Part shown: positions 36,346-45,366 of the stretch, piece after piece
Layout of the letters: each line of letters opens with the position of its first letter
Position numbering within the stretch: position 1 is the stretch's first letter
Assembly: GCA_000967895.1 (NCBI GenBank)
Contig: FO203512.1
Span: forward strand, 755,582 to 819,581
Source of the DNA: Oleispira antarctica RB-8
Lineage (GTDB): Bacteria; Pseudomonadota; Gammaproteobacteria; Pseudomonadales; Oceanobacteraceae
Direction of reading: 5' to 3'
DNA length: 64,000 nt
Translations under genes and position numbers: made by a program
Notes under the pieces: model-generated
What the model saw: the letters and a program-made list of their open reading frames with translations, nothing else
What the model was told of the DNA's origin: nothing
The model's database searches: none

Positions 36346-37233
36346 ATGGAAGAATTTGATCAGTTAGCCGCGCCAGGCTATCCCATTTTTTTAGGTTCTG
36401 AATTTGAGCATCCTAAGAAAGAAGATGCACGTTTTCACATATTACCTATTCCTTATGAAGAATCGGTTTCTTATGGCGGCGGTACGGGCTTAGGCCCCGC
36501 CAAAATTTTAGAAGCCTCGTGGCAGTTAGAAACTTGGGACGGTAAAAGTACCCCTAGCGATCAAGGTATTTACACCCATCCACCTGTCGATATGACAGGG
36601 GATGCCGAGACCGTTGTGAATAACATCGCGCGTGATACGCAGGCTATTGTCGAAGCGGGTGGTTTTCCGATAGGTTTAGGCGGCGAACATACGGTTACCT
36701 ACGGTATTATCAAAGGCTTATTGGCCGCAGGCGTCAAAGACTTTGGCGTAGTGCAAATCGACGCTCATGCTGACTTACGTGAAGCCTATGAAGGTAATCA
36801 TTACAGCCATGCCTCTGTAATGAAGCGCGTAGTGGATGAAGGTATTCCTCTGTTTCAATTAGGCATTCGTGCTTTCTGCCAAGAAGAGGTTGAGATTCGT
36901 AAGCAGCATGGAGTTTATCATCTTGATGCTGAAGAGCTTGTGCCAAACAATGTTTGCAGCTTTGACTTGCCTGAAGACTTCCCAAAGAACGTTTTCTTCA
37001 CTCTCGACATCGACGGTATGGACCCTTCGGTATTCCCGTCTACAGGTACTCCGGTTCCAGGTGGTTTGGCTTGGTATCAAACGTTATCGTTGTTTGAGTG
37101 TGTGGCTAAGCAACGTAATATTATTGGTTTTGATGTTACCGAGTTTGCTCCGATAGAAGGCTTTCATTGTTACGAGTTCTCGGCCGCGGTACTGACTTAC
37201 AAAATGATGGGTATTGTTGAAAGGAATAGTTGA
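36346..37233 (+). CDS. speB: Agmatinase
   Basis: A 295-residue ureohydrolase converting agmatine to putrescine and urea, acting after SpeA. The two-manganese ligands are all present: His in GGEHTVTYG, DAHADLRE and DIDGMDPSVFPSTGTPVPGG. N-terminal PYEESVSYGGGTGLGP fits the agmatinase/arginase family and not formiminoglutamase. The 3' end lies inside a 13-bp tandem repeat, so the last residues (VERNS) are repeat-encoded. Confidence 0.92.
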   Translation: MEEFDQLAAPGYPIFLGSEFEHPKKEDARFHILPIPYEESVSYGGGTGLGPAKILEASWQLETWDGKSTPSDQGIYTHPPVDMTGDAETVVNNIARDTQAIVEAGGFPIGLGGEHTVTYGIIKGLLAAGVKDFGVVQIDAHADLREAYEGNHYSHASVMKRVVDEGIPLFQLGIRAFCQEEVEIRKQHGVYHLDAEELVPNNVCSFDLPEDFPKNVFFTLDIDGMDPSVFPSTGTPVPGGLAWYQTLSLFECVAKQRNIIGFDVTEFAPIEGFHCYEFSAAVLTYKMMGIVERNS

Positions 37234-37267
37234 AAGGAATAGTTGAAAGGAATAGTTGAAAGGAATA
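37216..37267 (+). repeat. 13-bp tandem repeat over the speB stop
   Basis: GTTGAAAGGAATA is repeated four times without change (37216-37267) with a further partial copy after it. The speB stop TGA spans units one and two. Because the unit is not a multiple of three, loss of units beyond the first would not change SpeB, while loss of all would. Confidence 0.95.
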
Positions 37268-37314
37268 GTTGAAAGAAGAGCTAATTAATAACGGACTCTA
37301 AAATTAGTAGACAC

Positions 37315-37359
37315 AAAAAAGCCCTAGCAGATTCATTAGAGAAGCTGCTAGGGCTTTTT
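37315..37359. terminator. Bidirectional terminator between speB and mscS
   Basis: GCCCTAGCAG (37321-37330) pairs with CTGCTAGGGC (37345-37354) between an A-run and a T-run. An outer pair, AGTAGACA and TGTCTACT, extends it. It serves convergent speB and mscS. Confidence 0.92.
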
Positions 37360-37390
37360 AGGTACTGTCTACTTTAGATGCAAAGCAGCA

Positions 37391-38224
37391 TTATTTCTGC
37401 ATGTGCACATCCATTTGAGGATATGGAATACCGATATTGTTTTCATCAAGAGCAAGTTTGATGCTTTCAGTAAGCTCAAAATAAACATCCCAATATTCAG
37501 GTGTTTTTGCCCAAGTACGCACAACAAAGTTAACCGAAGAGTCGCCTAGTTCTAATACGGCAATTTTGTATCCTTCTGCATGTAAAACCTTAGCGTTCGC
37601 TTCAACGGTTTTCTTTAATAATGCGGTAACATCCGGTAGGTAAGCGTCGTAGCTTACGCCGATTTTTAGATCAACACGACGCATTTCCTTTGTAGAGTAG
37701 TTAACAATACTGTCGTCCATGATGGAAGAGTTCGGAATGATGACGACTTTGTTATCAGGAGTTTTGAGTCGAGTGCAGAAAATCTGAATGTCTTCTACTG
37801 TGCCTGATTTACCACCGGCTTCAACATAGTCACCTATTTTGAACGGACGGAATATGATCATTAATACGCCTGATGCAAAGTTAGATAATGACCCTTGCAA
37901 TGCCAAGCCAATGGCCAAGCCTGCTGCACCAATAACGGTAATAAAAGACGCTGTTTGAATGCCTAACTGACTTAGTGCAGCAATGATAACGAAAACATAA
38001 AGCGCGCCGTAAGATAGGTTATGAATAAAGCTAGCAACGGTATCGTCGATATTACGAATCTTTAATGCTTTCAAAATACCTTTGGCAATCAACTTAGCGA
38101 GTAAGCGGCCAATGATGTAAATTGCGAGTGCAGCAATAATTTTTAGAGAATATTCAAACATAAGGCCTTGGCCTTGTTCAAATATCTTATGAAGGTCGAT
38201 GTTCTTAAGGTCAAAGTTTTCCAT
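37391..38224 (-). CDS. mscS: Small-conductance mechanosensitive channel MscS
   Basis: A 277-residue MscS (E. coli 286). Three N-terminal helices are followed by the Gly/Ala-rich pore helix (SFITVIGAAGLAIGLALQGS), the beta domain (RPFKIGDYVEAGGKSGTVEDI), TPDNKVVIIPNSSIM and the C-terminal domain. It opens under membrane tension to protect from hypo-osmotic shock. The 332-bp region beyond its start, up to the nitroreductase gene, contains only AT-rich sequence with two GATGAATAGA copies near 38449-38472 and no gene. Confidence 0.95.
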   Translation of the reverse strand: MENFDLKNIDLHKIFEQGQGLMFEYSLKIIAALAIYIIGRLLAKLIAKGILKALKIRNIDDTVASFIHNLSYGALYVFVIIAALSQLGIQTASFITVIGAAGLAIGLALQGSLSNFASGVLMIIFRPFKIGDYVEAGGKSGTVEDIQIFCTRLKTPDNKVVIIPNSSIMDDSIVNYSTKEMRRVDLKIGVSYDAYLPDVTALLKKTVEANAKVLHAEGYKIAVLELGDSSVNFVVRTWAKTPEYWDVYFELTESIKLALDENNIGIPYPQMDVHMQK

Positions 38225-38556
38225 TATTACTCCAAATCGGTGAGGAAGGTATTCTTTTAAAACAAAGGCCGTAGCGTATTATCTTAAAAGAGTCTGGTAA
38301 AGTCCTTAAACGTAAAATCAGGTAATACCTTGGCTTCTATAATATGGGCGCTGTGTGGGATGCTTGGGTTTAAGCGGTCGACTTTAATATTATCATTGAG
38401 CATACAATAGACACGTAAGTGATTTATGACTTGGATGCTTCATAATGAGATGAATAGATATAGATGAATAGAATTCATTCGGTTTATGATAATAGTTCGT
38501 TAACATGCTTAATAAGAATTAATCACAATAATAACGTTAATAAATAGGTATCTACA

Positions 38557-39216
38557 ATGAATGTCAGCCAAGCCGTTGAGACTCGTGTATCTTGCCGCTC
38601 TTTCAAAAAAGAGCCTGTCGAGCAAGATGTTTTAGAAGCGATCTTTTCCAAAGCCCAACAGTCGCCTTCAAATTGTAATGTTCAGCCCTGGCAAGTCTTA
38701 GTTGCCTCAGGTAAGCAAAAAGAAGCATTGAAGAACAAATTGATCCAAAACGTGATGCAGCAGCAAAAACCGAATCCAGATTTTAATTGGAATATTGCTT
38801 ATACGGGTGAGCATAGAAATCGGCAGTTTGGCTCAGCCAATGCGCTATATACGGCTATGGATATTGGTCGTGAAGAAAAACAAAAGCGCCAAATGGCGAT
38901 GCTGCGTAATTGGGCCTTCTTTGATGCGCCACATGTCGCCATTTTTACCTTAGATAAGTACCTCGATATTATGGGTGCTGTTGATATTGGTATTTATGCA
39001 CAGACCCTAACTCTGTTATTAAAAGAGCAAGGTATCTCTAGCTGTATGCAGGGGGCTCTTGGCCAATTTCCTGGTCCAATACGTGAGATGTTCGAGCTGC
39101 CGGACGAGCGCGGTATTCTATTTGGTATGTCGTTTGGTTATGCCGATGAAGAGGCTGCTGTTAATACTGCACGGACTGATCGTGCTGAACTAAGCGACTC
39201 GGTTATTTTTGTTTAA
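38557..39216 (+). CDS. Nitroreductase-family flavoprotein
   Basis: A 219-residue FMN enzyme. N-terminal RVSCRSFKKEPVEQDVL and QSPSNCNVQPW carry the FMN phosphate-binding Arg/Ser and the SPSxxNxQPW motif of the group. IMGAVDIGIYAQTLTLLLKEQGISSCMQGAL near 140-170 is the conserved helix. Substrates are unknown; members reduce nitroaromatics or quinones with NAD(P)H. A perfect stem ATGGGCTC/GAGCCCAT lies at 39221-39239 just after the stop. Confidence 0.88.
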   Translation: MNVSQAVETRVSCRSFKKEPVEQDVLEAIFSKAQQSPSNCNVQPWQVLVASGKQKEALKNKLIQNVMQQQKPNPDFNWNIAYTGEHRNRQFGSANALYTAMDIGREEKQKRQMAMLRNWAFFDAPHVAIFTLDKYLDIMGAVDIGIYAQTLTLLLKEQGISSCMQGALGQFPGPIREMFELPDERGILFGMSFGYADEEAAVNTARTDRAELSDSVIFV

Positions 39217-39220
39217 TGGA

Positions 39221-39239
39221 ATGGGCTCTTTGAGCCCAT
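39221..39239 (+). terminator. Short hairpin after the nitroreductase gene
   Basis: A perfect 8-bp stem (ATGGGCTC/GAGCCCAT) with a 3-nt loop, 4 bp after the stop codon. The T-run is poor, so the terminator call is tentative. Confidence 0.5.
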
Positions 39240-39339
39240 CTTGAATGACTTCTACGTGACCGTGATCAATAAACATACAACCTGCAAGCGCTAAACTGGG
39301 TATCCCTCTTTGGATCACTCCATACTTGGACAAGCGTAC

Positions 39340-39714
39340 ATGACTCATCATGCTCTTCCTCTTATTTATTCTTGCTCCGGCTGTTCGAATGTAGCGCAGC
39401 TGGCCAACTCAGTTGCTGTAGAGATGAGCCATAATGGCTTGGCAGAAATGTCGTGTATTGCTGGGGTAGGGGGCGGTGTTAAGCCTTTGGTAAGAAAGGC
39501 TCAATCTAACAGAACCATCATTGCATTAGATGGCTGCATACTTCATTGCGTTAAGCACTGCCTAGCGAATCAGGGTGTTGCAGCTACTCATCACATGACG
39601 TTGAGCGAACTGGATATGGGGCTTAAAAAACGCAATGATACTTTGTATGATGATGAAGTACGTGATGCTGTCATTCAGCGAATTGAACGACAACTTGTCT
39701 TATCGGCAAAGTAA
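39340..39714 (+). CDS. DGC-domain putative zinc-binding protein
   Basis: A 124-residue protein with YSCSGCSNVAQLAN near the N-terminus, SCIAGVGGG in the middle and ALDGCILHCVKHCL with the D-G-C motif that names the family (PF08859). Conserved cysteines suggest metal binding. ATG 39340 is chosen over the earlier TTG 39310 because homologous sequence starts about ten residues later. Function unknown; relatives often lie near redox genes, as here next to a nitroreductase. Confidence 0.78.
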   Translation: MTHHALPLIYSCSGCSNVAQLANSVAVEMSHNGLAEMSCIAGVGGGVKPLVRKAQSNRTIIALDGCILHCVKHCLANQGVAATHHMTLSELDMGLKKRNDTLYDDEVRDAVIQRIERQLVLSAK

Positions 39715-39838
39715 AATTGAGCATTGTGGTAAAGATTCAAAGATATACACAAGTGTTTACCGAACTTAGGTCAATGGCCTACCATTAATCCGTGATACCC
39801 TCCTCTTGTTCAATCTAAAGAACCACCGGAGGTGGCGC

Positions 39839-40489
39839 GTGATTAAGTCAGAAGAGTTATTCAATTTTTATTCACATTTGATCGGCATGATCGTCGCTAT
39901 TATAGGGACCATATTTTTAATCCATGCAGCCTCAGATTCAATTTCTATGGTTGTCGTTGCGGCAATATATGGTTTGTCTATTAGCTTTTTGTTGCTTGCC
40001 AGTTCGCTGTATCACTTCTTTAAGACAGAAGACAACGAGTTATCCTTTTGGCGGAAAATGGATCGTCTCGCAATTTTCTTCATGATTGCAGGTTCGTACA
40101 CTCCCGTATGTTATTTCTTTTTAGATGATGACTGGCGTTTGCCGATGATCTCTATTCAATGGGGGTTGGTGGCTTTTGGGTTGGTGTCGCAAATATTTTT
40201 TCCTCGCGCTCCTCGTATGATCTACGCGGCAATCTTTTTAGTGATGGGTTGGCTGGTTGTATTGCCCATTAATCAAATATTAGACAGCATGAGTACGGCT
40301 CAGGTCAGTTTGTTATTCACCGGCGGAGTGGCTTTTAGTTTCGGCGCCTTATTTTACGCGATTAAGAGACCTGTGTTGTTTCCGGGTATATTCAGCTTTC
40401 ATGAGTTATTTCATGTGATGGTCTTGATTGGTGCAAGTTGTCACTATGCCTTAATTTATAGCGCCTTTTCTGCTGCGACGATTGCCTAA
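39839..40489 (+). CDS. Hemolysin III/PAQR-type membrane protein
   Basis: A 216-residue seven-helix protein. ELFNFYSHLIGMIVAIIG, SSLYHFF, KMDRLAIFFMIAGSYTPVCYFF and SFHELFHVMVLIGASCHY carry the conserved Ser/His/Asp residues (S-x3-H, H-x3-H) of the alkaline ceramidase/PAQR/HlyIII superfamily. GTG 39839 is chosen since GGAGG lies 6 nt upstream; the open frame begins at 39806. The stop overlaps the next ATG (TAATG), implying coupling to the esterase gene, so lipid hydrolysis is a shared theme. Confidence 0.87.
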   Translation: MIKSEELFNFYSHLIGMIVAIIGTIFLIHAASDSISMVVVAAIYGLSISFLLLASSLYHFFKTEDNELSFWRKMDRLAIFFMIAGSYTPVCYFFLDDDWRLPMISIQWGLVAFGLVSQIFFPRAPRMIYAAIFLVMGWLVVLPINQILDSMSTAQVSLLFTGGVAFSFGALFYAIKRPVLFPGIFSFHELFHVMVLIGASCHYALIYSAFSAATIA

Positions 40490-41376
40490 TGAATGATTGT
40501 TTAACGAATACGGTGAAGAAACCATTGAGTGAATGTTGCAAACAGGGTTTGGCTCATGAAGAGTCGTTGTTTGATCAAGATTATCAATTTCATGCCATTG
40601 AGGGTGAAAGTAAAGATAAAAGCATCGGTAAACCATACCTGCTTCATCACCCTAAGAATAAGAAAGGCGTGCTGCTTATCCATGGCTTAATGGCCGCACC
40701 TTTTGAGGTTAGACAATGGGCTGATGCTTTATATGAGCAGGGCTATAACGTTTATGCTCCTAGACTTGCGGGTCATGGTACATCAGTGGTCGATCTTGCG
40801 ACTCGAAACAAGCTGGAGTGGATACAGGCGGTTGAGCGGGGTTATAAAATACTGGCAGAGTGCAGTGATGATATTATTGTAGCTGGATTTTCGACGGGCG
40901 CTGCTCTGGCACTCAATATGGCGATTAGACATCCTAACAAGTTCAGTGCGCTTATCTGCATCAGTGCTCCGCTAAAACTGAAAAAATTCTCAGCGAACTT
41001 TGCGAGTCCGGTTAATCATTGGAATAAGGCGTTCGGCCTAATAAAAATCCGTCAAATAACAAAAGAATTTGTGACTAATCATGCCGATAATCCACATATT
41101 AATTATCTACGTTGCCCTGTAAGTAGCATCGTAGAAATTAAAAAGTTGATGAAGGGAGTACGCCAAAACTTAGCCCGTATTACTTTACCAACGCTTGTCA
41201 TGCACGCGACTCATGATCCCAAGGTTGATGTGCAAAGCAGTAAAGATATTTATAGACTTATTGGTAGTAAAAATAAAACCTACCATGAGATTGATTTTGA
41301 CCAGCACGGTATTATCAATGGCGAGATATCAGCGCAAGTTTTCAGTCAGATTGATCTATTTCTACAGAAGCTGTAG
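40489..41376 (+). CDS. Alpha/beta hydrolase (carboxylesterase/monoacylglycerol lipase-like)
   Basis: A 295-residue serine hydrolase. LLIHGLMAAPFEVRQWADAL holds the oxyanion loop, the nucleophile Ser is in VAGFSTGAAL (G-x-S-x-G), the acid is probably in HATHDPKVDV and the His in DFDQHGIIN. No signal peptide, so it acts in the cytoplasm. It is translationally coupled to the HlyIII-type gene. Confidence 0.87.
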   Translation: MNDCLTNTVKKPLSECCKQGLAHEESLFDQDYQFHAIEGESKDKSIGKPYLLHHPKNKKGVLLIHGLMAAPFEVRQWADALYEQGYNVYAPRLAGHGTSVVDLATRNKLEWIQAVERGYKILAECSDDIIVAGFSTGAALALNMAIRHPNKFSALICISAPLKLKKFSANFASPVNHWNKAFGLIKIRQITKEFVTNHADNPHINYLRCPVSSIVEIKKLMKGVRQNLARITLPTLVMHATHDPKVDVQSSKDIYRLIGSKNKTYHEIDFDQHGIINGEISAQVFSQIDLFLQKL

Positions 41377-41500
41377 GCGTAATATCCATGAGTGCCCCAC
41401 ATAAAACTTAAGTAATATAGAAGCGAACATATTAAATAATTATATCTGTTTACTCAGGTATGTTATTTAGTATGCCCTTCGTTTATTCTTATGCTCTGGT

Positions 41501-41582
41501 TATTAGTTAATCATTATTAGTTAATCATTATTAGTTAATCATTATTAGTTAATCATTATTAGCAGTCATTATTAGCAGTCAT
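41501..41582 (+). repeat. 14/13-bp minisatellite upstream of the DUF2339 gene
   Basis: Four perfect copies of TATTAGTTAATCAT (41501-41556) are followed by two copies of TATTAGCAGTCAT (41557-41582) and a degenerate third. It ends about 25 bp before the ATG at 41608, in the promoter or leader, so copy-number change could alter expression. The rest of the 231-bp gap holds no gene. Confidence 0.95.
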
Positions 41583-41607
41583 TATTAGCAATTATTTAGG
41601 ATAAATC

Positions 41608-44442
41608 ATGGAAGGTATACTCCTTATATTCATAGGGTTGGTCATTTTTCTATTTTTTCGAACCCATTTCCAGAAACGTGAACTGTTAAGTCTGCAAAAG
41701 CAATTTCATAAGTTACAGCAGCAATTCATTCAGCTGCAGAAACTGACGCAACGACCAGAGCCCTTGATCAAGCCCGAAACAAAAAGCACTGTTGAACAGG
41801 GTAGGGGCGAGGCGATTGAAGATTCCGTTAATGATACTAATGAATATGCTGTTGAATATGTAATGGAAGAGATAGCCAGTATCGATCTTTGGCGCCCAGC
41901 TCCTGAAACAATGTCATCTGTTCAATCTACACCGCAAGCTAAAAATAATTCTACCACTCCTCCTTCTTCAGTCGATCAGGGATTGACGTATGTTATTGGC
42001 CTAGCAAAAAAATATTTTAGCGAAGGCAATCAAATCGTTCGTATTGGCCTTGTTGTATTATTTTTTGGTATGTCGTTTCTAGCAAAATACTCTATAGAAA
42101 ATTCACTGGTTTCAATCGAAGTACGCATGGTAGGGATTCTTATCGCGGCGTTTATTGTACTGGGTATTGGCTGGCACCTAAGAATAAAGAATCCTACTTA
42201 CGGTTTAATCATGCAGGGTGGCGGTATTGCGATTAGTTACATTGCGATATTTGCTAGCTTTAAGCTTTATCAATTAATACCGGCTGAACTTACTTTCCCT
42301 TTATTAATCGTATTCAGTCTTTTTGCGATGTCGTTAGCCGTACTGCAAAATAGTCGGACTTTAGCGATCACTGCGATTATGGGTGGTTTTGCTGCCCCGA
42401 TCCTAGCATCAACAGGGCAAGGCAGCCATGTTGGTTTATTCAGTTATTACTTAACTTTAAACTGCGCCATCTTTTTTGTTGCCTGGTTTAAATCATGGCG
42501 ATTATTGAATGTTATCGGTTTCATATTTACCTTTATTATTGCTTCCTTTTGGGGAGTTACCCAATATCGTCCGCTGCATTTTGCTAGTACAGAACCTTTC
42601 CTTATTGCGTTCTTTTTAATCTATGTCGCTATCTCTATTCTATTTTCAATTAAACAGAAGCCTGAATTAAAAGGCTATGTTGATGGCACTTTAGTCTTTG
42701 GCGTACCTATGGTCGGCTTTGGTTTGCAAGCGGCGTTAGTACACCACATGGAATATGGTCTTGCGTATAGTGCGGCTGCATTAGCCGGATTTTATTTTTT
42801 AGTGAGCTTTTTATTAAAAAAATTCACTCGCTCAGAAAAGCAAGTTGGAGAAAATTTAGAGCTGATGTCTCAAGCTATGCTGGCCCTAGGCGTGATCTTC
42901 GCCACGCTCACGATACCTTTTGCTTTAGATGGCCGCTGGAGCGCCGCATCGTGGGCGATTGAGGGAGCAGGCTTTGTGTGGATTGCAATACGCCAACAAA
43001 GAGAAATTCTTAAATACATTGGTCTAGCCATTCAATTACTGGGTGGTTTACTATTTTTAGCAGATTATCCTTATCAAAGTGGGGCAATTGTATTTCTTAA
43101 TGTGGAATTTATGGGGATCGCGATTATTTCTTTATCGGCTTTATTCACCGCGCATCTTATTCAGTCTGAAAAATACTTATTAAAAAATTCAGACCTTGTT
43201 GAGGGTAAAGAGTTAAATAACGCATTAAGAAAAGAACGGGATAAACCCCTAAGTAGCTTGAGCCAATCCCTATTGCCAATTAAGCAAGCAATTGATGCTG
43301 TGGCGGCTGCTGGTTTAATGTTTTGGGCCTTAATTTGGTGGTATGCGGGAGGACTACTGCAAATTGAAGATTATGTTAGTCGTCAGTTTGAGCTTACTTC
43401 TTTTGTCGCGTTCTTAACCGCTTCCGCAGGATTATGGCTAGCCCTTAGTTTGAAATGGCGCTGGCAGCAGTTTAGCTTCTTTCCTTGGTTATTATTATTG
43501 CCGTTATGTTTGTATTTTTGGCCAACGATATTTAATGGCCACTTTATGGCTGATTATGGTTTTGTTAGCTGGCCGCTGGCTATCGCCTTGTTGTATGGGG
43601 TTTTGTATAAGTGCCAGCAAGCCGAATTTGAGTTATTTAAGCCAATAGCTCTGCACAGTATCAGTTATTTACTCGTGGTGAGTATTATTGGGTATGAGCT
43701 GACTTGGTTTGTAAACGATTTTGGTTTTGCGGCAACTTGGAGTGCGCTGGTGATTATGCTGGTATTAATTTTAGCATTACGCTTAATAAATCACGCTCAG
43801 AGGTGGCCATTAAATTATTCTCATCAAGCTTATCAGGTCATCTCCGCAGCGGTTATTATCGGCTTGATGTTAGTTTGGAGTCTTGAGTTTAACTTTGCCG
43901 CCGTGCTTAAGCCCGATCCGATTCCTTATTTACCTGTTTTTAATCCTATCGATCTTGTTCAGTTATTAGCGCTATGGACTTTATTTAAATGGTACAGCTT
44001 GTATGGTCATCGGTTAGCCTTAAAAGCTAACGTAGATTCTCGCTGGGCTTTGGGTCTATTCGCGGGTTTTGGATTTACTTGGTTCAACGTACTGCTGTTA
44101 AAAACCATTCACCTAGTTGCGGGAGTCCAGTATCAGTTTGAAGCCCTGTTTAATTCCGCTGTGGTGCAAACCAGCATTTCCATTGCCTGGACGCTGATTG
44201 GCTTAGTTGTGATGATGTTGGCGTCGAATAAGTCGTTGCGCCCGTTGTGGATAATTGGTGCCAGCTTAACGGCTATAGTGGTGGCTAAATTATTTTTACT
44301 CGACTTGGCAGGGCAAGGCACAATTGAACGTATTATTTCGTTCATTGTGGTGGGTGCATTATTGCTGGTAGTGGGGTATTTTTCCCCAGTGCCTCCTACC
44401 GAAAAAGCTAACACATCAAGTGTTGCTACGGATTCGGAATAA
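41608..44442 (+). CDS. Large DUF2339 polytopic membrane protein
   Basis: A 944-residue inner-membrane protein. It has an N-terminal helix (about 3-18), a Gln-rich coiled coil (about 22-50), a Pro/Ser/Thr linker to about 125, then more than twenty hydrophobic helices in a row. GLVVLFFGMSFLAKYSIEN and GGIAISYIAIFASFKLYQLIP are the DUF2339 opening blocks. Function unknown. Its 3' end overlaps the convergent AraC gene by 17 bp. A minisatellite precedes the start. Confidence 0.88.
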   Translation: MEGILLIFIGLVIFLFFRTHFQKRELLSLQKQFHKLQQQFIQLQKLTQRPEPLIKPETKSTVEQGRGEAIEDSVNDTNEYAVEYVMEEIASIDLWRPAPETMSSVQSTPQAKNNSTTPPSSVDQGLTYVIGLAKKYFSEGNQIVRIGLVVLFFGMSFLAKYSIENSLVSIEVRMVGILIAAFIVLGIGWHLRIKNPTYGLIMQGGGIAISYIAIFASFKLYQLIPAELTFPLLIVFSLFAMSLAVLQNSRTLAITAIMGGFAAPILASTGQGSHVGLFSYYLTLNCAIFFVAWFKSWRLLNVIGFIFTFIIASFWGVTQYRPLHFASTEPFLIAFFLIYVAISILFSIKQKPELKGYVDGTLVFGVPMVGFGLQAALVHHMEYGLAYSAAALAGFYFLVSFLLKKFTRSEKQVGENLELMSQAMLALGVIFATLTIPFALDGRWSAASWAIEGAGFVWIAIRQQREILKYIGLAIQLLGGLLFLADYPYQSGAIVFLNVEFMGIAIISLSALFTAHLIQSEKYLLKNSDLVEGKELNNALRKERDKPLSSLSQSLLPIKQAIDAVAAAGLMFWALIWWYAGGLLQIEDYVSRQFELTSFVAFLTASAGLWLALSLKWRWQQFSFFPWLLLLPLCLYFWPTIFNGHFMADYGFVSWPLAIALLYGVLYKCQQAEFELFKPIALHSISYLLVVSIIGYELTWFVNDFGFAATWSALVIMLVLILALRLINHAQRWPLNYSHQAYQVISAAVIIGLMLVWSLEFNFAAVLKPDPIPYLPVFNPIDLVQLLALWTLFKWYSLYGHRLALKANVDSRWALGLFAGFGFTWFNVLLLKTIHLVAGVQYQFEALFNSAVVQTSISIAWTLIGLVVMMLASNKSLRPLWIIGASLTAIVVAKLFLLDLAGQGTIERIISFIVVGALLLVVGYFSPVPPTEKANTSSVATDSE

Positions 44443-45220
44443 CAATTTTTAAACCATTAGGCTGCAGTAAAATGATGGTTGGGGCCATGCCAAACATGGC
44501 TTTAAATGTATGCGAAAAGTGAGAAGAATCCGTAAATCCTGCATTGATAGCAGCTTCAGTTAAATTCCCCCCAGAAGCGATTTTTACAGCGGTTATAAAA
44601 AGTCGATGCCACAAACGGTAACGACGCATTGGCACACCTGTTTGCTTTTTAAATATTTGAACCAGTCGTGGTACTGATAAATTCACAAGGCTCGCGAGGT
44701 CATCAACCGATAGATTATCATCGGCTGTTTGCTTAATTTTCTCCACCACCTTCGCCACTCGGCTATCGATGGCGTGATTTGGATAAAATTGACTAAAGCG
44801 TTTCTCGAGTAAATCATCTAATAAATTATAAGCGCTGTTAGAGTCTAATTGTTGAACGTACATCGTTTTATAAACCTGCTGAAACTCCACGTATTGCTTG
44901 AGGTTGTAGCAAATTTTTCCGTGCTTTTCTTGCATCAATGCTGAAATTCCAGAGAAGTCCGCGCCTAAAGCATCAAGGTTGCAATTTGCAACAACTGCAT
45001 CTTGTGTATGAATGGTAACCGACAAGCCAGCAGGCAATAAAAGGCTGGTGCATTCAATTGTTTCTGCTTCGCCTTCCATACTGAAAGAAATGGGTTTGTC
45101 CAGTGAGACCACTAATGTCGCAGCGCCTTGAGATAATTTAAGCGATTCAAATAAAGGACCAATATATAAGGTACGCTTGTCCCACAGATAAAGAAGGGAG
45201 GGGAGAGTTTGAGCTGCCAT
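44426..45220 (-). CDS. AraC-family transcriptional regulator
   Basis: A 264-residue regulator with a cupin-like N-terminal domain (about 1-130) and two AraC helix-turn-helices at the C-terminus (about 165-255): DDLASLVNLSVPRLVQIFKKQTG and EAAINAGFTDSSHFSHTFKAMFG. It is divergent from the lipase gene with 146 bp between, so it may control lipase/foldase expression; this is inferred from position only. Confidence 0.88.
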   Translation of the reverse strand: MAAQTLPSLLYLWDKRTLYIGPLFESLKLSQGAATLVVSLDKPISFSMEGEAETIECTSLLLPAGLSVTIHTQDAVVANCNLDALGADFSGISALMQEKHGKICYNLKQYVEFQQVYKTMYVQQLDSNSAYNLLDDLLEKRFSQFYPNHAIDSRVAKVVEKIKQTADDNLSVDDLASLVNLSVPRLVQIFKKQTGVPMRRYRLWHRLFITAVKIASGGNLTEAAINAGFTDSSHFSHTFKAMFGMAPTIILLQPNGLKIVIPNP

Positions 45221-45366
45221 ATACGGTCTCGTGATAGAAAAAGTTGTTTCTGTAAATATTTTTAAAAGGTAGCAATATTAATCAGTTCGTACAAGAGAGA
45301 TCAGAAACCTAGGCCTACTCTAAAGGTGCACTTCTACTAATAAAAACAAAAAAATTAAGGTCAACT

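Noticed and set aside
41501-41582. CRISPR array
   Set aside because: Units are directly adjacent, 13-14 bp, with no spacers and no cas genes.
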